A stretch of 26,494 nt of DNA from positions 1 through 26,494 of the forward strand of contig CAJVPP010000770.1 of the NCBI GenBank assembly GCA_910592005.1, read 5' to 3'. The position numbers and the translations under genes were made by a program. Position 1 is the stretch's first letter, and every line of letters starts with the position of its first letter. This document shows positions 10,365-20,719 of the stretch, in pieces. The DNA comes from Funneliformis mosseae. Its lineage: Eukaryota > Glomeromycota > Glomeromycetes > Glomerales > Glomeraceae. The notes beneath the pieces are model-generated. The model made no database searches. It was given only the letters and a program-made list of their open reading frames with translations, and had not been told where the DNA came from.

Positions 10365-10517
10365 CATTTGAGGTAAGCGAATATCCCAACGATCTTCACA
10401 TTTGGAATATCCAAATTGCGCATTTCGGACATTAACGCATTTGGGGTACAACAGAAGAAATAAAACGACTTGTACAAATGAAGTATTCTATCTTGATGTT
10501 CTTAACAATTTGATTAT

Positions 10518-11900
10518 TTTCTAGCTGCTTTCGGTAAAGAGATTAGAACAAAGTAGCTTCTTTTTTTAAAATATCCATTTCTTTTTCCTTAATTTCTTTC
10601 CTTAAACTCAAGGGATCAAATTTTTTTGTTCTAGGTATTTCAATGTCTCCAATCCAAACCGGTTTATATTGTATTTTTATTGGCAAAGTCTTATGATAGA
10701 GGTAGGAACCGGTTTTATTTTCACAAAACGGTTTTAAAAACTTTTTTAATGTGAGACCCGGATTTAAACCGAATTTAAATAAAACCGATTAAACTGAGCA
10801 TTCGGTTATAATAAACCTGAAAAACCAAGTTGCTATAAGTTTTATATAATGTTCATAAATTATTTTTCTTTGATTTATATTAATTTTTATTAACAGAAAA
10901 ATATTAAGCTAATTAAATGTTTAAATGATAGATAAAAAATTGAGAAAATAATAAAATGATTACTATTTCTCTTTAATAATAAAACTTGATTTGTGTATGT
11001 TTACTAAAATATAATTAACCGCGTTTTAAACAATTTTCGGTAGGTACAAAAGTTGCTTGAATGGATAAATATTTGATGAGATAAAATATAAAACTGATTA
11101 TGTTACATAGGACCACTTTAAAGGATCTTCTGTAATACCTATTTGCTGAAGTTCTAACCAATTTGAATGAAAATTCATTCGAATCGCACAAAAAAAATAT
11201 GCAAATACATAATTGCACCCTAAAGTAAAAATATACATAAGAATTAAATCATCGAAATAATCCTCGAAAAATGCAATAATTTATTGATTTTTCATTATAG
11301 TAAAAGTTTAAAAAAATTTATAATAAAAAAAAAAATTATCTTTTAACGCCATTGTAAAGTTTGATTTTAATGCATAGACCAGGTTTAATGTGATCACCCG
11401 GTAAATATAACTAGGAAACGGAAACGGCTGCTGGTCCGGAGCGAAATATTTATTTACTTATTATTCTTGTGTATCTAGGTTAGAGTTGGATCAGCTGGAA
11501 AAATGTAATGAAAATAAATGTACACTCGTAATGCTTATCTCGCTTATTTTTTATTTATTTAATGATTTACTAATGTATCAATGTAACAAGGGCGTAACGC
11601 GGACAACAGAATACGCCACGTGATCTTGACTTTCGTAACTACTAAATGACGCAAAATTTATTTTTAAATGTTAAATAAACGGGTTTAAACAATTAAATTC
11701 GAATTTTCGCAATCAACCAGTTTTATTAAAACCGGATTTTGAATCTTTAAAAACCAGACCCGGTTTTATGTTGGAACCGGTTTAAACCGAATTTATCTCA
11801 AATTCTATCAAACCATTAGGTCATAAGATCGGCGTAAATGATTAACATAAATCTGCCAAATGGAGTAAATCTAAACGCTTTCTTTTTTTCTGCCTAGATT
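10518..11900. other. Gene-free stretch with clustered AACCGGTT-type repeats
   Basis: Two clusters of related words, AAACCGGTTT, GGAACCGGTT, AGACCCGG and TTTAAACCGAATTTA, lie at about 10658-10810 and about 11685-11800, partly in inverted and partly in direct orientation. They could be the degenerate ends of one element of about 1.1 kb. No open frame of note lies between them. Just before 11901 a CTTTCTTTTTTTCTGCCTAG stretch looks like a splice acceptor, so an upstream non-coding exon of the toxin-domain gene is possible. Confidence 0.45.
11700..11783 (+). repeat. Dispersed repeat copy upstream of the toxin-domain gene
   Basis: Bases 11700-11728 match 16785-16813 at 23 of 29 positions in direct orientation. 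Bases 11768-11783 (ATGTTGGAACCGGTTT) match the reverse complement of 16830-16845 at 15 of 16. The same words therefore occur upstream of two different genes in the window, pointing to a scattered repeat family rather than chance. Confidence 0.55.
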
Positions 11901-12488
11901 ATGGCTTTCATTTTCACGACCTTATTGCAAGTTTTGGTGGAAGAAGTCGTTGAAGTTGCAGTTGTAGCAACAGCTGTGGCAGCTACAACAGTTGTTGCAT
12001 TTAAAGCAATAGAAATCGGAGGAAGAACTATTAATTATCTTGTTGATGAATTTGCTACTCTCTCCGTTCCTACTTCTAATTCCACCAATACCTCTACTTA
12101 CCTAGGAGAACGAACTATTCACGAATGGTGGCTTGATGGTATTACTAGTGAAGAAAGACAACTTCTTCTTAAAAAGGGATATAGTGATAAAACTGGTTGT
12201 TTCACTTTGGATAATTTGAAAAATATAATCTGCTACGCCAAAGCACCAGGCAAACCAACTGAAAAAAACGGCTATGAGAAACCTAAAAACTGGGATGGCA
12301 AGTTGAAAAAAGCTCCAAAAAGTAATCGTAAAGGATATCCAGATAGAAAAGGAAGCGTTTGGGTTCCTACAGGAGAAAATTCAGACAATCCTAATTCTCA
12401 CGGCGGACCTCATTGGGATGTGGAACACCCAGATGGAAGTTATGACAATGTTTACCCAGATGGAAAAGTTAGACCAGGGAAGAGATGA
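11901..12488 (+). CDS. Small protein with bacterial polymorphic-toxin type 37-like C-terminal domain
   Basis: An intact, intronless frame of 195 codons; an in-frame TAG six bases upstream limits the start to ATG 11901 unless an upstream exon splices in. Residues 1-40 form a strongly hydrophobic Val/Ala-rich segment (membrane anchor or signal-like). Residues 50-70 are Ser/Thr-rich. The C-terminal domain (about 115-195) has PGKPTE, PKNWDGK (128-134), GYPD (145-148), VWVPTG (153-158), HGGPHWD (167-173) and NVYP (183-186), an order I associate with bacterial type 37 polymorphic toxins, where the domain is the C-terminal effector of a large secreted protein. His167, His171, Trp172 and Asp173 are candidate functional residues. 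Activity is unknown. No immunity-like neighbour is visible. GC is clearly higher than in the flanks, especially near 12361-12420. The family call is from memory; the coding call is secure. Confidence 0.75.
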   Translation: MAFIFTTLLQVLVEEVVEVAVVATAVAATTVVAFKAIEIGGRTINYLVDEFATLSVPTSNSTNTSTYLGERTIHEWWLDGITSEERQLLLKKGYSDKTGCFTLDNLKNIICYAKAPGKPTEKNGYEKPKNWDGKLKKAPKSNRKGYPDRKGSVWVPTGENSDNPNSHGGPHWDVEHPDGSYDNVYPDGKVRPGKR

Positions 12489-13506
12489 AAAATTTATTTA
12501 TATTTTTTTGGATAATAAATTTCCGTTCCGTCGATAAGTGGCACAATTGCTTCCTCTTCTATCTTAGTAGGATAATTTTTTTTTTCGAGTAATCGCTTCA
12601 TTAAATTCTGCATCATAAAATAATGTTACGAGGATACTTCACTACTCTTTTTTTTTCACAACTTTCAAAAACCTTTCTTTTTCTCTTTGGTTTTTATTTC
12701 TCTATTTCAAAAATCCTCGATAAACTCAATATTTTGACCATTGGGGAAAATTAAAACAAAATACTCTTCTTCAAGGGATAATGGCAATTATCGGCTCCAC
12801 CTATTATTTGGATATTCTTAGTCTTGTTTTTTATTCATTTTTATTTTTTTTATTTTTTAACAGTTGAATTATTTTTTTCTTTCCCTAATTCGGTTAAGGT
12901 CTTAGTGAAAGTTTTTTTTTAGTTGCAACTATTTTACTTTTTTTACCTTTTTCTGTCTTTTTGTAAGTTTATCGCGACTGTATGATTTTTAAATAAAAAT
13001 CTAAGTTTAAAAATATAAAAAAGTCTATTGTAAAAGTGAAATAAAAATAAATTATTTAGTAAAAATTGATCGGAGTTGCTATTTGAGTCGGAAGATCGGA
13101 AAAATTCTTGTGTTCAGTTCGTTTTTTCTTAGATTGGAGTAATAGGTCGATAGGTTGGAAGAGGTAGTGCTAGGTTCGGAGAATTGAAGTTGGATGCTTT
13201 GGGGTCGGAGAAATTGGTTCGGATTTAAACTTCAATTTTTTGTTTTTTTTCTTTTTGTTAAATCTAATGTGCAGCGTGTGCTCGAGTGCACATCCATATT
13301 ATAGAAAAGTTATAAAAGAAGTAGATTACTCTAATAAATGTGCATACGATGCATACGTGCGAATGTAAAATTTTGTATATACAAAAGAATGATGAAAATG
13401 TAAAAGTGGAGAAAAATACATTTATTTCAAAACATGAAAGTGTTGAAAACAATCAAATCTATGAGTAATCATGAATTATATAATTATTCTATTTACATTG
13501 ATATAG
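12489..13506. other. Gene-free stretch downstream of the toxin-domain gene
   Basis: No gene is supported. Pyrimidine runs fill about 12540-12990. A G-rich patch at 13069-13225 repeats TCGGAG / TCGGAA words. A perfect palindrome lies at 13371-13386. The minus-strand open frame at 13264-13452 has no recognisable motif. Confidence 0.6.
13371..13386. repeat. Perfect 16-bp palindrome
   Basis: TTTTGTATATACAAAA is its own reverse complement. It lies about 120 bases before the start of the kelch relic at 13507. It could be a protein-binding site or chance in AT-rich DNA. Confidence 0.6.
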
Positions 13507-14003
13507 TTAATGAAGAAAATATAATTATAAATGGTGGGATAAAAGGCGACGATTATAGCAAATCTATTAAAACCGTACCAGACCTAGCTGATTTAAATAC
13601 TAAAACGAATCCATTAGAATGGGCCAAGCTGCAATCATCATCAAATGTTGGTGACATACCATTTACTTTTCATACTGCTAATTTAAAATTATATGATTGT
13701 GGCATTTGGCAAGTATTCCTTTTACGTAATACTAATACTTCCATTTTGACTTGAATAAATAAATAAATCACCTTACTCATACAAATGAATTAGCAAATAT
13801 TATCAGTTCGAATGAAAATAAAATATACTTATTAGCTATCAGCAGCTATACTTTAGTTGTTAGATTTGAACCTAAAACTTTACCTAAACCTAATGTTATA
13901 ATTGGTACAATAGGCGGATTGTTGGTACTGCAATTGTTATTATAATTCGATTTCATGGAAATAAATGTTATCAAATGACGAAACTAAATGAAATTGTAAG
14001 AAT
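13507..14003 (+). pseudogene. Kelch-protein relic, exon 3 to C-terminus
   Basis: From a decayed acceptor (GATATAG, 13500-13506) the sequence follows exon 3 of the intact kelch gene: ENIIINGGIKGDD, then TVPDLADLNTKTNPLEW, then a FHTANL block. The exon 4 counterpart starts near 13770 (CACCTTACTCAT) and reaches the transmembrane segment at about 13890-13950, where a deletion of about three bases and a frame change break the GTIGG...VGTAI stretch. A remnant of the basic tail (CYQMTKLNEI) follows. Stops at 13752 and later confirm it is dead. The ATG at 13434 belongs to former intron sequence and is not a gene start. Confidence 0.85.
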
Positions 14004-16942
14004 TCAACTATTAATAATATTTTAATTTTATATTATAATTCATCTAACAATTTTTATTCAAAACAAAATTTAGAAAAAGTAAACCATGTAATGTTGAAAT
14101 TATTTTCTTTAATCAAATAATTGAACTTGCTTTTCCTTATATAAACAGATAATAATTTTTATATAACATTCAGGGGAGAACAAGACCGCTGATATTTTCT
14201 GTTCGTACACCTCAAGTTTATGATATCAAATAATTACCGACTGTTCTATTTAAAAAATTAATGTATTTATTTATTACAAGCGAAATAAATTTTTTGATTT
14301 GCAATTACATTAATATATTTTTTTGATTGTCATTATAAGTGAATTGTCTATTGATGGAATAATGTCATAAATTTAGTTGTATTTCAGGTATAAACGACAA
14401 TTATTATTATGGACAGAAACTCTGATATCACAAAGAGTTTGCTTTTTTAGAAAACCTTTATCAAATGCTGAATTAATTGGTGTTGACTATTTATGTGCGT
14501 AATTAGTTTTCCACCAAAGATTTATTATAAGGTATAAGTATAAACTTTTAAACTGGGAATTATTATTTTTGTTTTTCTTTTTTTATTTCTTTTTTTATAT
14601 TTCAGATTTACGATAAAATTTTTTCTGTGATGTATAAATACCAGCACATTCATGCGAACACTTAAAGTTAAAACTAAATATAAAGTGTTACTTTTATTTT
14701 TCATTTATAAATTTTTTTAAAATAAAAAAATCACAGATGGTCCGAAACTTTTAATTAATTATTTTCATAACTTCTAATTTTAGAGTATTATGTGATTTTC
14801 CGGTCATTTTGTTTGTTTTATATTAGCTAATAGACCATAAATATAAAGTACATATTATATATGGTATATAATATTAAGCAATATTCTCATTATTGGTTGG
14901 AGGGTTCCTTGGAACCCGATATTATTAGCAAAGTTCCCATATATTTGGATGAGAAGTGAAAATTCAACTTATTAGAGTTTCAGAACTCTTATATTTTGTA
15001 GGAATATATGCCTGAGTGGTTTAAATAATCTTTGTTTCTATCATAGGAATATTCATTCACCATTTACATGCAGTTCTAAGGTGCATGATTATACTTTCTT
15101 TAATGATCAATAAATCGACTTTCTATTTGACAAGAGAAAGTAATTAACTTCGATTATTGGACTTGAATTCGTTCTTGTTCAATCAATTTTTATAAATATA
15201 TAAACAGATTTTTTTTTGATAATTATTATTTGGATAGTTTGTTAAATACGAATATATCTTGTTTTTTAATATTTTTTGAAATATAAAAATATTTATTAGC
15301 TAGTTTTCGTTGGTACGGTGAACATTTTTGTATAGATAATCATAAATTTAGTTGAGTTTAAATTATAGTAAGTATAATTAAATACTGATAATAATAAAAT
15401 ATCGAACTTTCTGTAAGTTAATTAATTATTCATAAAATTAAAATATAGAGTATTTTAACTGGATAAATTGTTATTTATATAATATTGATGTTCTTTACTT
15501 TCTAATCCTTCTAAAGTTTCAATGAGACATGATATTACCTTCTAATTCTTTTAATAACGTTTCTTAGCATCCGAAACTTGTGCTAAGGAATTGCAAATTT
15601 TTACGGAATGTCTTCTCATGCAACTTTCAAATTAGGCATGTTAAATTCTAAAACTCTTCAATATACTTTTATTGTTACCGTCAAATACAGACTTTGATTA
15701 ACTTTTTAGATAATTTTATAATATTAATTAAAGTCTTCACAATAATGATTAAGTAAATAAAATGACCATTGCAAGAATACCGATCCTATACAAACAAGAA
15801 AAGGGAATACAAAAAATAATTATTATATATAATACTATATAAAATTTATTTTATTAATAATTAATAATATTAATTAATTTTTAATAAATATTTAATAATA
15901 AAATATTGCCTCATACACTATTTACAATATTCATCAGATTAACTAACAACAAATTTATTCTAACTCAGGCAACTATTTACTAATATGATTCTTCGTAGTT
16001 GATTATTATCGTCAAGTTTATATGGAGACACGATAAAGGGTTAAAAGGGTAAGATGGTATTTTATGAAACTTCAAGATTTCAGAGTTCTTTCAAGACTTG
16101 AAGTTATTATACAAAAATTCTAAATACTAACATTTTTTCATATAAAATAAATAATGCTAATATAATAGAATAATTAATAATACTAAAATAACACTGAAAT
16201 AAAAATAACAATTACAATTAATCTATATAAATAAAAAATATTAAAAACGAAATGTAATATAATTATTTTGGTATAAATATTTTATAAAACATACATAATT
16301 GTCATAATAATTATTTTTGACATTTTTCGTAAATGCCGATTTCTTATAACACCAGATAATGGTAAATATTATATAGTCGTATGTTGGTTCCAATAAGAAA
16401 ATAATTGCCCTCACAAATCAGAGTGCAATGGTATTTATTTAAAGTCATCCCTATGGCTGAAAAAATCCGTCTATATCATACATTATTGAGCAGCATGTTG
16501 AAAAAAATTTCCGAAGATTTTCAAATAGTATTTGTTTGGGCTTATATCATCTGACTCGAGTTCATTGTTGTAGCATTTCTTATAATGCTTAAGTTATATC
16601 TAACAATTTCGATAATAAATTTTTTCTAGTCGTTATCGTCGTCATTGATCGTCTTAATGCGCAGTAGATCGTACAAAATTATTACGATGTGTTTACTAGT
16701 ACGCCAAACGTAGTTTTGGGCGCCTTAAATGTTCAGTAAAATTCCTAAACACTTTTTGACAAGCTCATAGCATTAAACTGGTTTCGAAATTTTGCGACCA
16801 ACCGATTTTATTATTATCAAATTACACTAAAACTGGTTCCAACATTTAAATATGTGAAGATCGGCACTTCTAAAAATGTCGGTGTTTAATTTAAATTTTC
16901 TCAAAAAAAAAAAAAATTTCATATTACTTTATTTATTGAATT
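14004..16942. other. Long gene-free AT-rich stretch
   Basis: No coding region, RNA gene or transposon core is recognisable. A short inverted repeat GGGTTCC-TT-GGAACCC lies at 14902-14917. The minus strand at about 15480-15650 has slightly raised coding-like composition but no readable motif. A dispersed-repeat copy lies at 16785-16845. Confidence 0.55.
16785..16845 (+). repeat. Dispersed repeat copy upstream of the damaged kelch gene
   Basis: Second copy of the words described at 11700-11783: CGAAATTTTGCGACCAACCG... in direct orientation and AAACTGGTTCCAACAT in inverted orientation. It lies about 100 bases before the kelch start codon at 16943, so it may overlap the promoter. Confidence 0.5.
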
Positions 16943-18474
16943 ATGGCTTGCAATAAATATAATAAATTACTTAAATTCTGTTTCGTTTTCATATTAATTC
17001 ATTTGTTCTTTAGAATTGAGTCATTCGCTTCTGTAGAACTTTATGCCCATTCATCTGTCCTTGTTGAAAATAAATTATATTTTTTTGGTGGAGAAAACGG
17101 AACAACTTGTACAAATAAAGTATTATTTCTAGATATAATTAATTCAGGACTTCCGTCATGGACCCATCTTACATTAAATTCAGAAATAGGTTTTAGAAGT
17201 TGTTGGGCGACTACTGTTGCAGTAAATGATAAGAATAATAGCCCAATCATATACCTTATCGGTGGTAGTATGCTTGATCAAAATAATTCTAAGGATGTAT
17301 TTACTTCACTTGTACATACATTTAATCCAAAAAAACGGGAAATGGGATGTATCTATAATTACAGGAAAAAAGCCATCGAGAAGAGAAGATATTCAAGCCG
17401 TTTCTGATGGTTTTGGAAATATTTATGTTTTTGGAGGATCAACTGACAATTTAGGATATAAATTTGTTAGCTTTAATGATATGGTAATATTAAATACTAA
17501 TGATTTAACATGGTCATATGGGTCTACTGATAATTCTCCTTTAAGACGAGAGTTATATACTGCAACATTATTATCAAATGGTATGATTGTATATATCGGA
17601 GGTTATGAATATGTTGATGCTTCTGATGAACGTGGGCGTGAAGTAAATATTAACAAAACCAATCTTTATGATACAAAAGAAAACAAGTGGTCAGTTATGG
17701 TAAGTCCGTATATTTGTAATTATTACGCAAAATACAGTAATTTCAATTAATTTTTAAAATTTATTTAAACAAGCAAGAAATGATGATCAAATTCAATCCC
17801 GTTACGGACATTCAGCCGTATTAGGTATGGCTTATTATAATGTCACTATTATGCTTAGCACATAATTAACATAAATATTATTTACTTTTATATAGTTCAA
17901 GATGGAAAGATAATTATATATGGAGGGGTGAAAGGAGAAGATGATGATAAATCTATTAATGCCATACCAGACCTGGCCGTTCTGAATACCGAAACGAATC
18001 CATTTGAATGGACCGTACCGCAATTATCATCATATATTGATGAATATCCATCACTTGCTTATCATACAGCAAATTTAGTTGGGGATTTTATGATTGTGGC
18101 TTTTGGTAAATATTCCTTATACGTACAGTAATATACAACATTTCTATTTAATAAGTATAATAATTTATTTAATTATTTAGGTCGTATTACTAATCTCAAT
18201 GGTTTATCAGAACCTTCATTGTCAAACAAATTTACTTGTTAGATACTAAATTCCCTAATAACTATATTTGGGTTGATAAACTTGAACCAAAAAGTATATA
18301 TGCTTCAAATACAACTACAACTGCTTCGGATTATAAAAATACCGATGGTAAAAAAATACTATAGTTGCTGCAATAAGCGGAATTTTAGGTGCCGCTATTT
18401 TAATGACATTTGTAATCGTGGGCTATAGATGGTATCAAAAGCGAAAACAGAAAGATGTGAGCGATTGTCAATAA
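16943..18474 (+). pseudogene. Secreted/membrane kelch protein, damaged copy
   Basis: Same four-exon plan as the intact gene at 20720: exons about 16943-17699, 17770-17824 (55 bases in both), 17896-18105 and 18181-18474. It starts with a signal-peptide-like MACNKYNKLLKFCFVFILIH, then kelch blades (LYFFGGE, YLIGGS, YVFGGS, VYIGGY, IIYGGV), and ends with a transmembrane segment and RWYQKRKQ tail. Four lesions are visible: one extra base in the A7 run at about 17331-17337, loss of the intron 1 acceptor (TTTAAA where the intact gene has TTTAAG, 17764-17769), one missing base near 18229 giving TAG at 18240-18242, and one missing base in the A7 run at about 18350-18356. Three of the four are single-base length changes at A-runs, so sequencing error could explain those; the acceptor change is a substitution. 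Confidence 0.85.
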
Positions 18475-20719
18475 AAAGAGGAAATCTAAATTTTGATGAA
18501 AAATTTTTTCATTGGTTCACTTGACCGATCACAGTCATTAGCTTAAAACTAAAATTAGATAAAAATTTCATATTTCCTCCTTTTATACTCATTATGAGAA
18601 TTACTGGTAACGTAACAATGCATAATAATAATTTATAACTATTAATATTACATTTTTTATTATTTCAATTTTTAAGATATTCTTTAAAGTATACGATAAT
18701 AAATCAATCAAATAGATTATTAAAAACTCATGTACATTTAATTTATTTCTTAAATCATTGAACGATGAAGATTTCTCAAAATAACAAATATTTTAATTTA
18801 ACATTCTGAATTAATGATTTAATAGTTGAAATCTCTCTACATGTTATAAAGTTAATGAGGTATTATGCATTTAATTTGTGATTCATTATATGGTTTTATC
18901 AATTAAACTTAATTCTAAATTATGAAAGTAACGGATTTGATCTATATCCGTAATTGAATATATATATTATTTACCGGTAAAATTATTTAAATACTTTATA
19001 AATGTAAAGCCATTTTCATTCACTTTACATGCTAATAATCAAAAATTTTTATCACAAGGTCCGTTTAAAGCATTAAAACTCTTCTCTTACAATAAAGAAT
19101 AGACTAATTACAGCACTTAAAAAATCTTTTAATTTATAATAACTTTAAAGATGACAGAATTGTGCAGAATGAAGCAACCAAAACATAAAAAAAAAAAATG
19201 TTTCATTATTTTTTAAAAAATGAAACCTCTTTAAAGAATAAAGTTAATACAAAGTAAGAAGCACTACACTTTCCAAGTTTCTCCGCCTAAAGACTAAAGT
19301 TCTAAATAAAAAAAAAATAGTTAGAAACGATAAAATGAAAATTACTAATAAATAAAATAAAAAGTATTACTTGTACAACGTAATTGCTTTCTTTTAATTT
19401 TGCAACAAATTTAAATATTTAAAAAACACCAAATATAAGAAAATGAGTAAATACGAGATGAATATAAAAGAACTAACATAATTTTCAAAGATAATGATTC
19501 CTATTTTAATATTTATTATTAAACTATTATAAACTTGTATTTGAAAAACATATAATAAATTTTCGTATTTGTTATAAAGCGATATATATATACAAATACC
19601 GATGTTAAATTAACAAAATTTATTAAAAAAAGTATTGGTGATGGTAATTTGAAAATTTTTATTTAAAAAGCAGTGGAAGCAAATTTTTATACTTTGAAAT
19701 CTATCTAATAAATGACAGTTTTTTTTGAATTTGTTTTAAAATTTATCAGGAGACGATTTGTTGATATATTTCAAAAATTTTTAAATGAAACGATTTATAA
19801 TTTTTTTTTTTTTTTTTATAAAAAAATGGGAAATGAGTTAATGGATTTTTTTAAAAAAATTAAATTCCGTTTTTCAATCTAAAATTCTGCAAAAAGAGCT
19901 GATTTTTTATAATCTATTTATTTATATCAAAAACCGATGCTACTTGAAAGTTTCTTATTAAAAATAATAAAATCTGCTATATCGTTTCTATATTAATTTT
20001 TAATTTTACATTCTGAACGGTGACATTTAAAAATTATTACAATTTCAGTTTGCACTTGTACAAAAGCTGCACGAACTTTTAGACTCGAAGTAATTTATAT
20101 TAATAAATTCTTAATGAATAAGGTCAAGATATTAAGTTCGTAATAAATTTTAAACGGATCTTATCGTTATGATTTGCTACGATCTATGATGAGCATAAGG
20201 GACAGATTCATATTTTTAAATTAACATTCTGTGTATTTATAAATTAGGTATTTGAGATATAATCTCAAAATTATTAAATTATAAAATATTTTTTGTATAT
20301 TTTTTGAAAACTTTTTTCATTTATTGTAATGATTTCTTATTTCTGCGCCATCATTGATTATTTGTGCGACATTAATATTATTTGCATATTCTTTCTAGAT
20401 GGAATCTTTTTGATTTTCGAGCATGAATGAAGAAAATTTAACGTCATTATTAATTTGAAACATGTTCAGAAATATCTAATTGCTTATTTTCTTTGTGTAT
20501 TTTCCTCTTATTTTCAAAAAAAAGTACTACATTTTAATATATTTTACTTCTGAGGCACGAACAGTTGTACAGGTAATACAAATGCAAATGCATGATAAAT
20601 TCCTTGTGACTTTGGCGCATCACACCAATATGCAGTGCAAGGTAAAAAAAGATTATAATAAATTAGAATGCAATCAAATACAATTTTTTTTTTTGGTTTA
20701 ATTACCTTACCAATTATAT
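18475..20719. other. Gene-free intergenic stretch between kelch copies
   Basis: AT-rich, with long A and T runs (for example 19800-19818). Nothing recognisable. The open frame at 20480-20701 has low-complexity content and no motif. The promoter of the intact kelch gene should lie in the last few hundred bases, but no element can be pointed to. Confidence 0.6.

Larger units (their letters stand above)
9946..10453 (+). mobile_element. Non-autonomous DNA element (MITE-like), 508 bp, TIR TGTTGTA, 4-bp target duplication GAAG
   Basis: The left end TGTTGTAATCCAAAT (9946-9960) and the reverse complement of the right end (10439-10453) agree at 13 of 15 positions. The element is flanked by GAAG at 9942-9945 and at 10454-10457. 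The intact kelch gene has one GAAG at the same place, which gives an independent empty-site proof of insertion. No transposase frame lies inside; the open frame at 10101-10316 reads through repeat units. Both ends carry 25-bp tandem repeats. The superfamily is undecided: neither the 4-bp duplication nor the TIR points clearly to one I can name. Confidence 0.8.
9868..10517 (+). pseudogene. Kelch-protein relic, exon 1 fragment, split by an inserted element
   Basis: Bases 9868-9945 match the segment of the intact kelch gene (20720-22282) just after its signal peptide: the VESFIPVG stretch corresponds to VEPFTPAG, followed by a decayed YFFGG block. The match resumes at 10454-10517 with the CTNEVFYLDV block (TGTACAAATGAAGTATTCTA region). 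Between the two pieces lies a 508-bp insertion (9946-10453). Removing it together with one GAAG copy restores collinearity with the intact gene. Stops and small deletions show the copy was dead or is now dead. It may be the 5' half of the same ancestral gene as the relic at 13507-14003. Confidence 0.75.

Noticed and set aside
10840..11600. Immunity or antitoxin gene beside the toxin-domain gene
   Set aside because: No frame with a recognisable fold or motif; the 67-codon minus-strand frame at 11015-11218 looks like chance.
13434..13754. Open frame starting at 13434 as a complete gene
   Set aside because: Its first part corresponds to intron sequence and its last part to exon 3 of the kelch family; it is a relic read through by chance.
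15003..15035. tRNA-like GCCTGAGTGGTTTA stretch
   Set aside because: It resembles a D-arm, but no anticodon arm, T-arm or acceptor pairing follows.
17041..17250. Minus-strand frame overlapping the damaged kelch copy
   Set aside because: Antisense shadow of a conserved kelch exon.
20480..20701. Small gene just before the intact kelch gene
   Set aside because: Low-complexity translation, no motif, no relation to the neighbouring exons.
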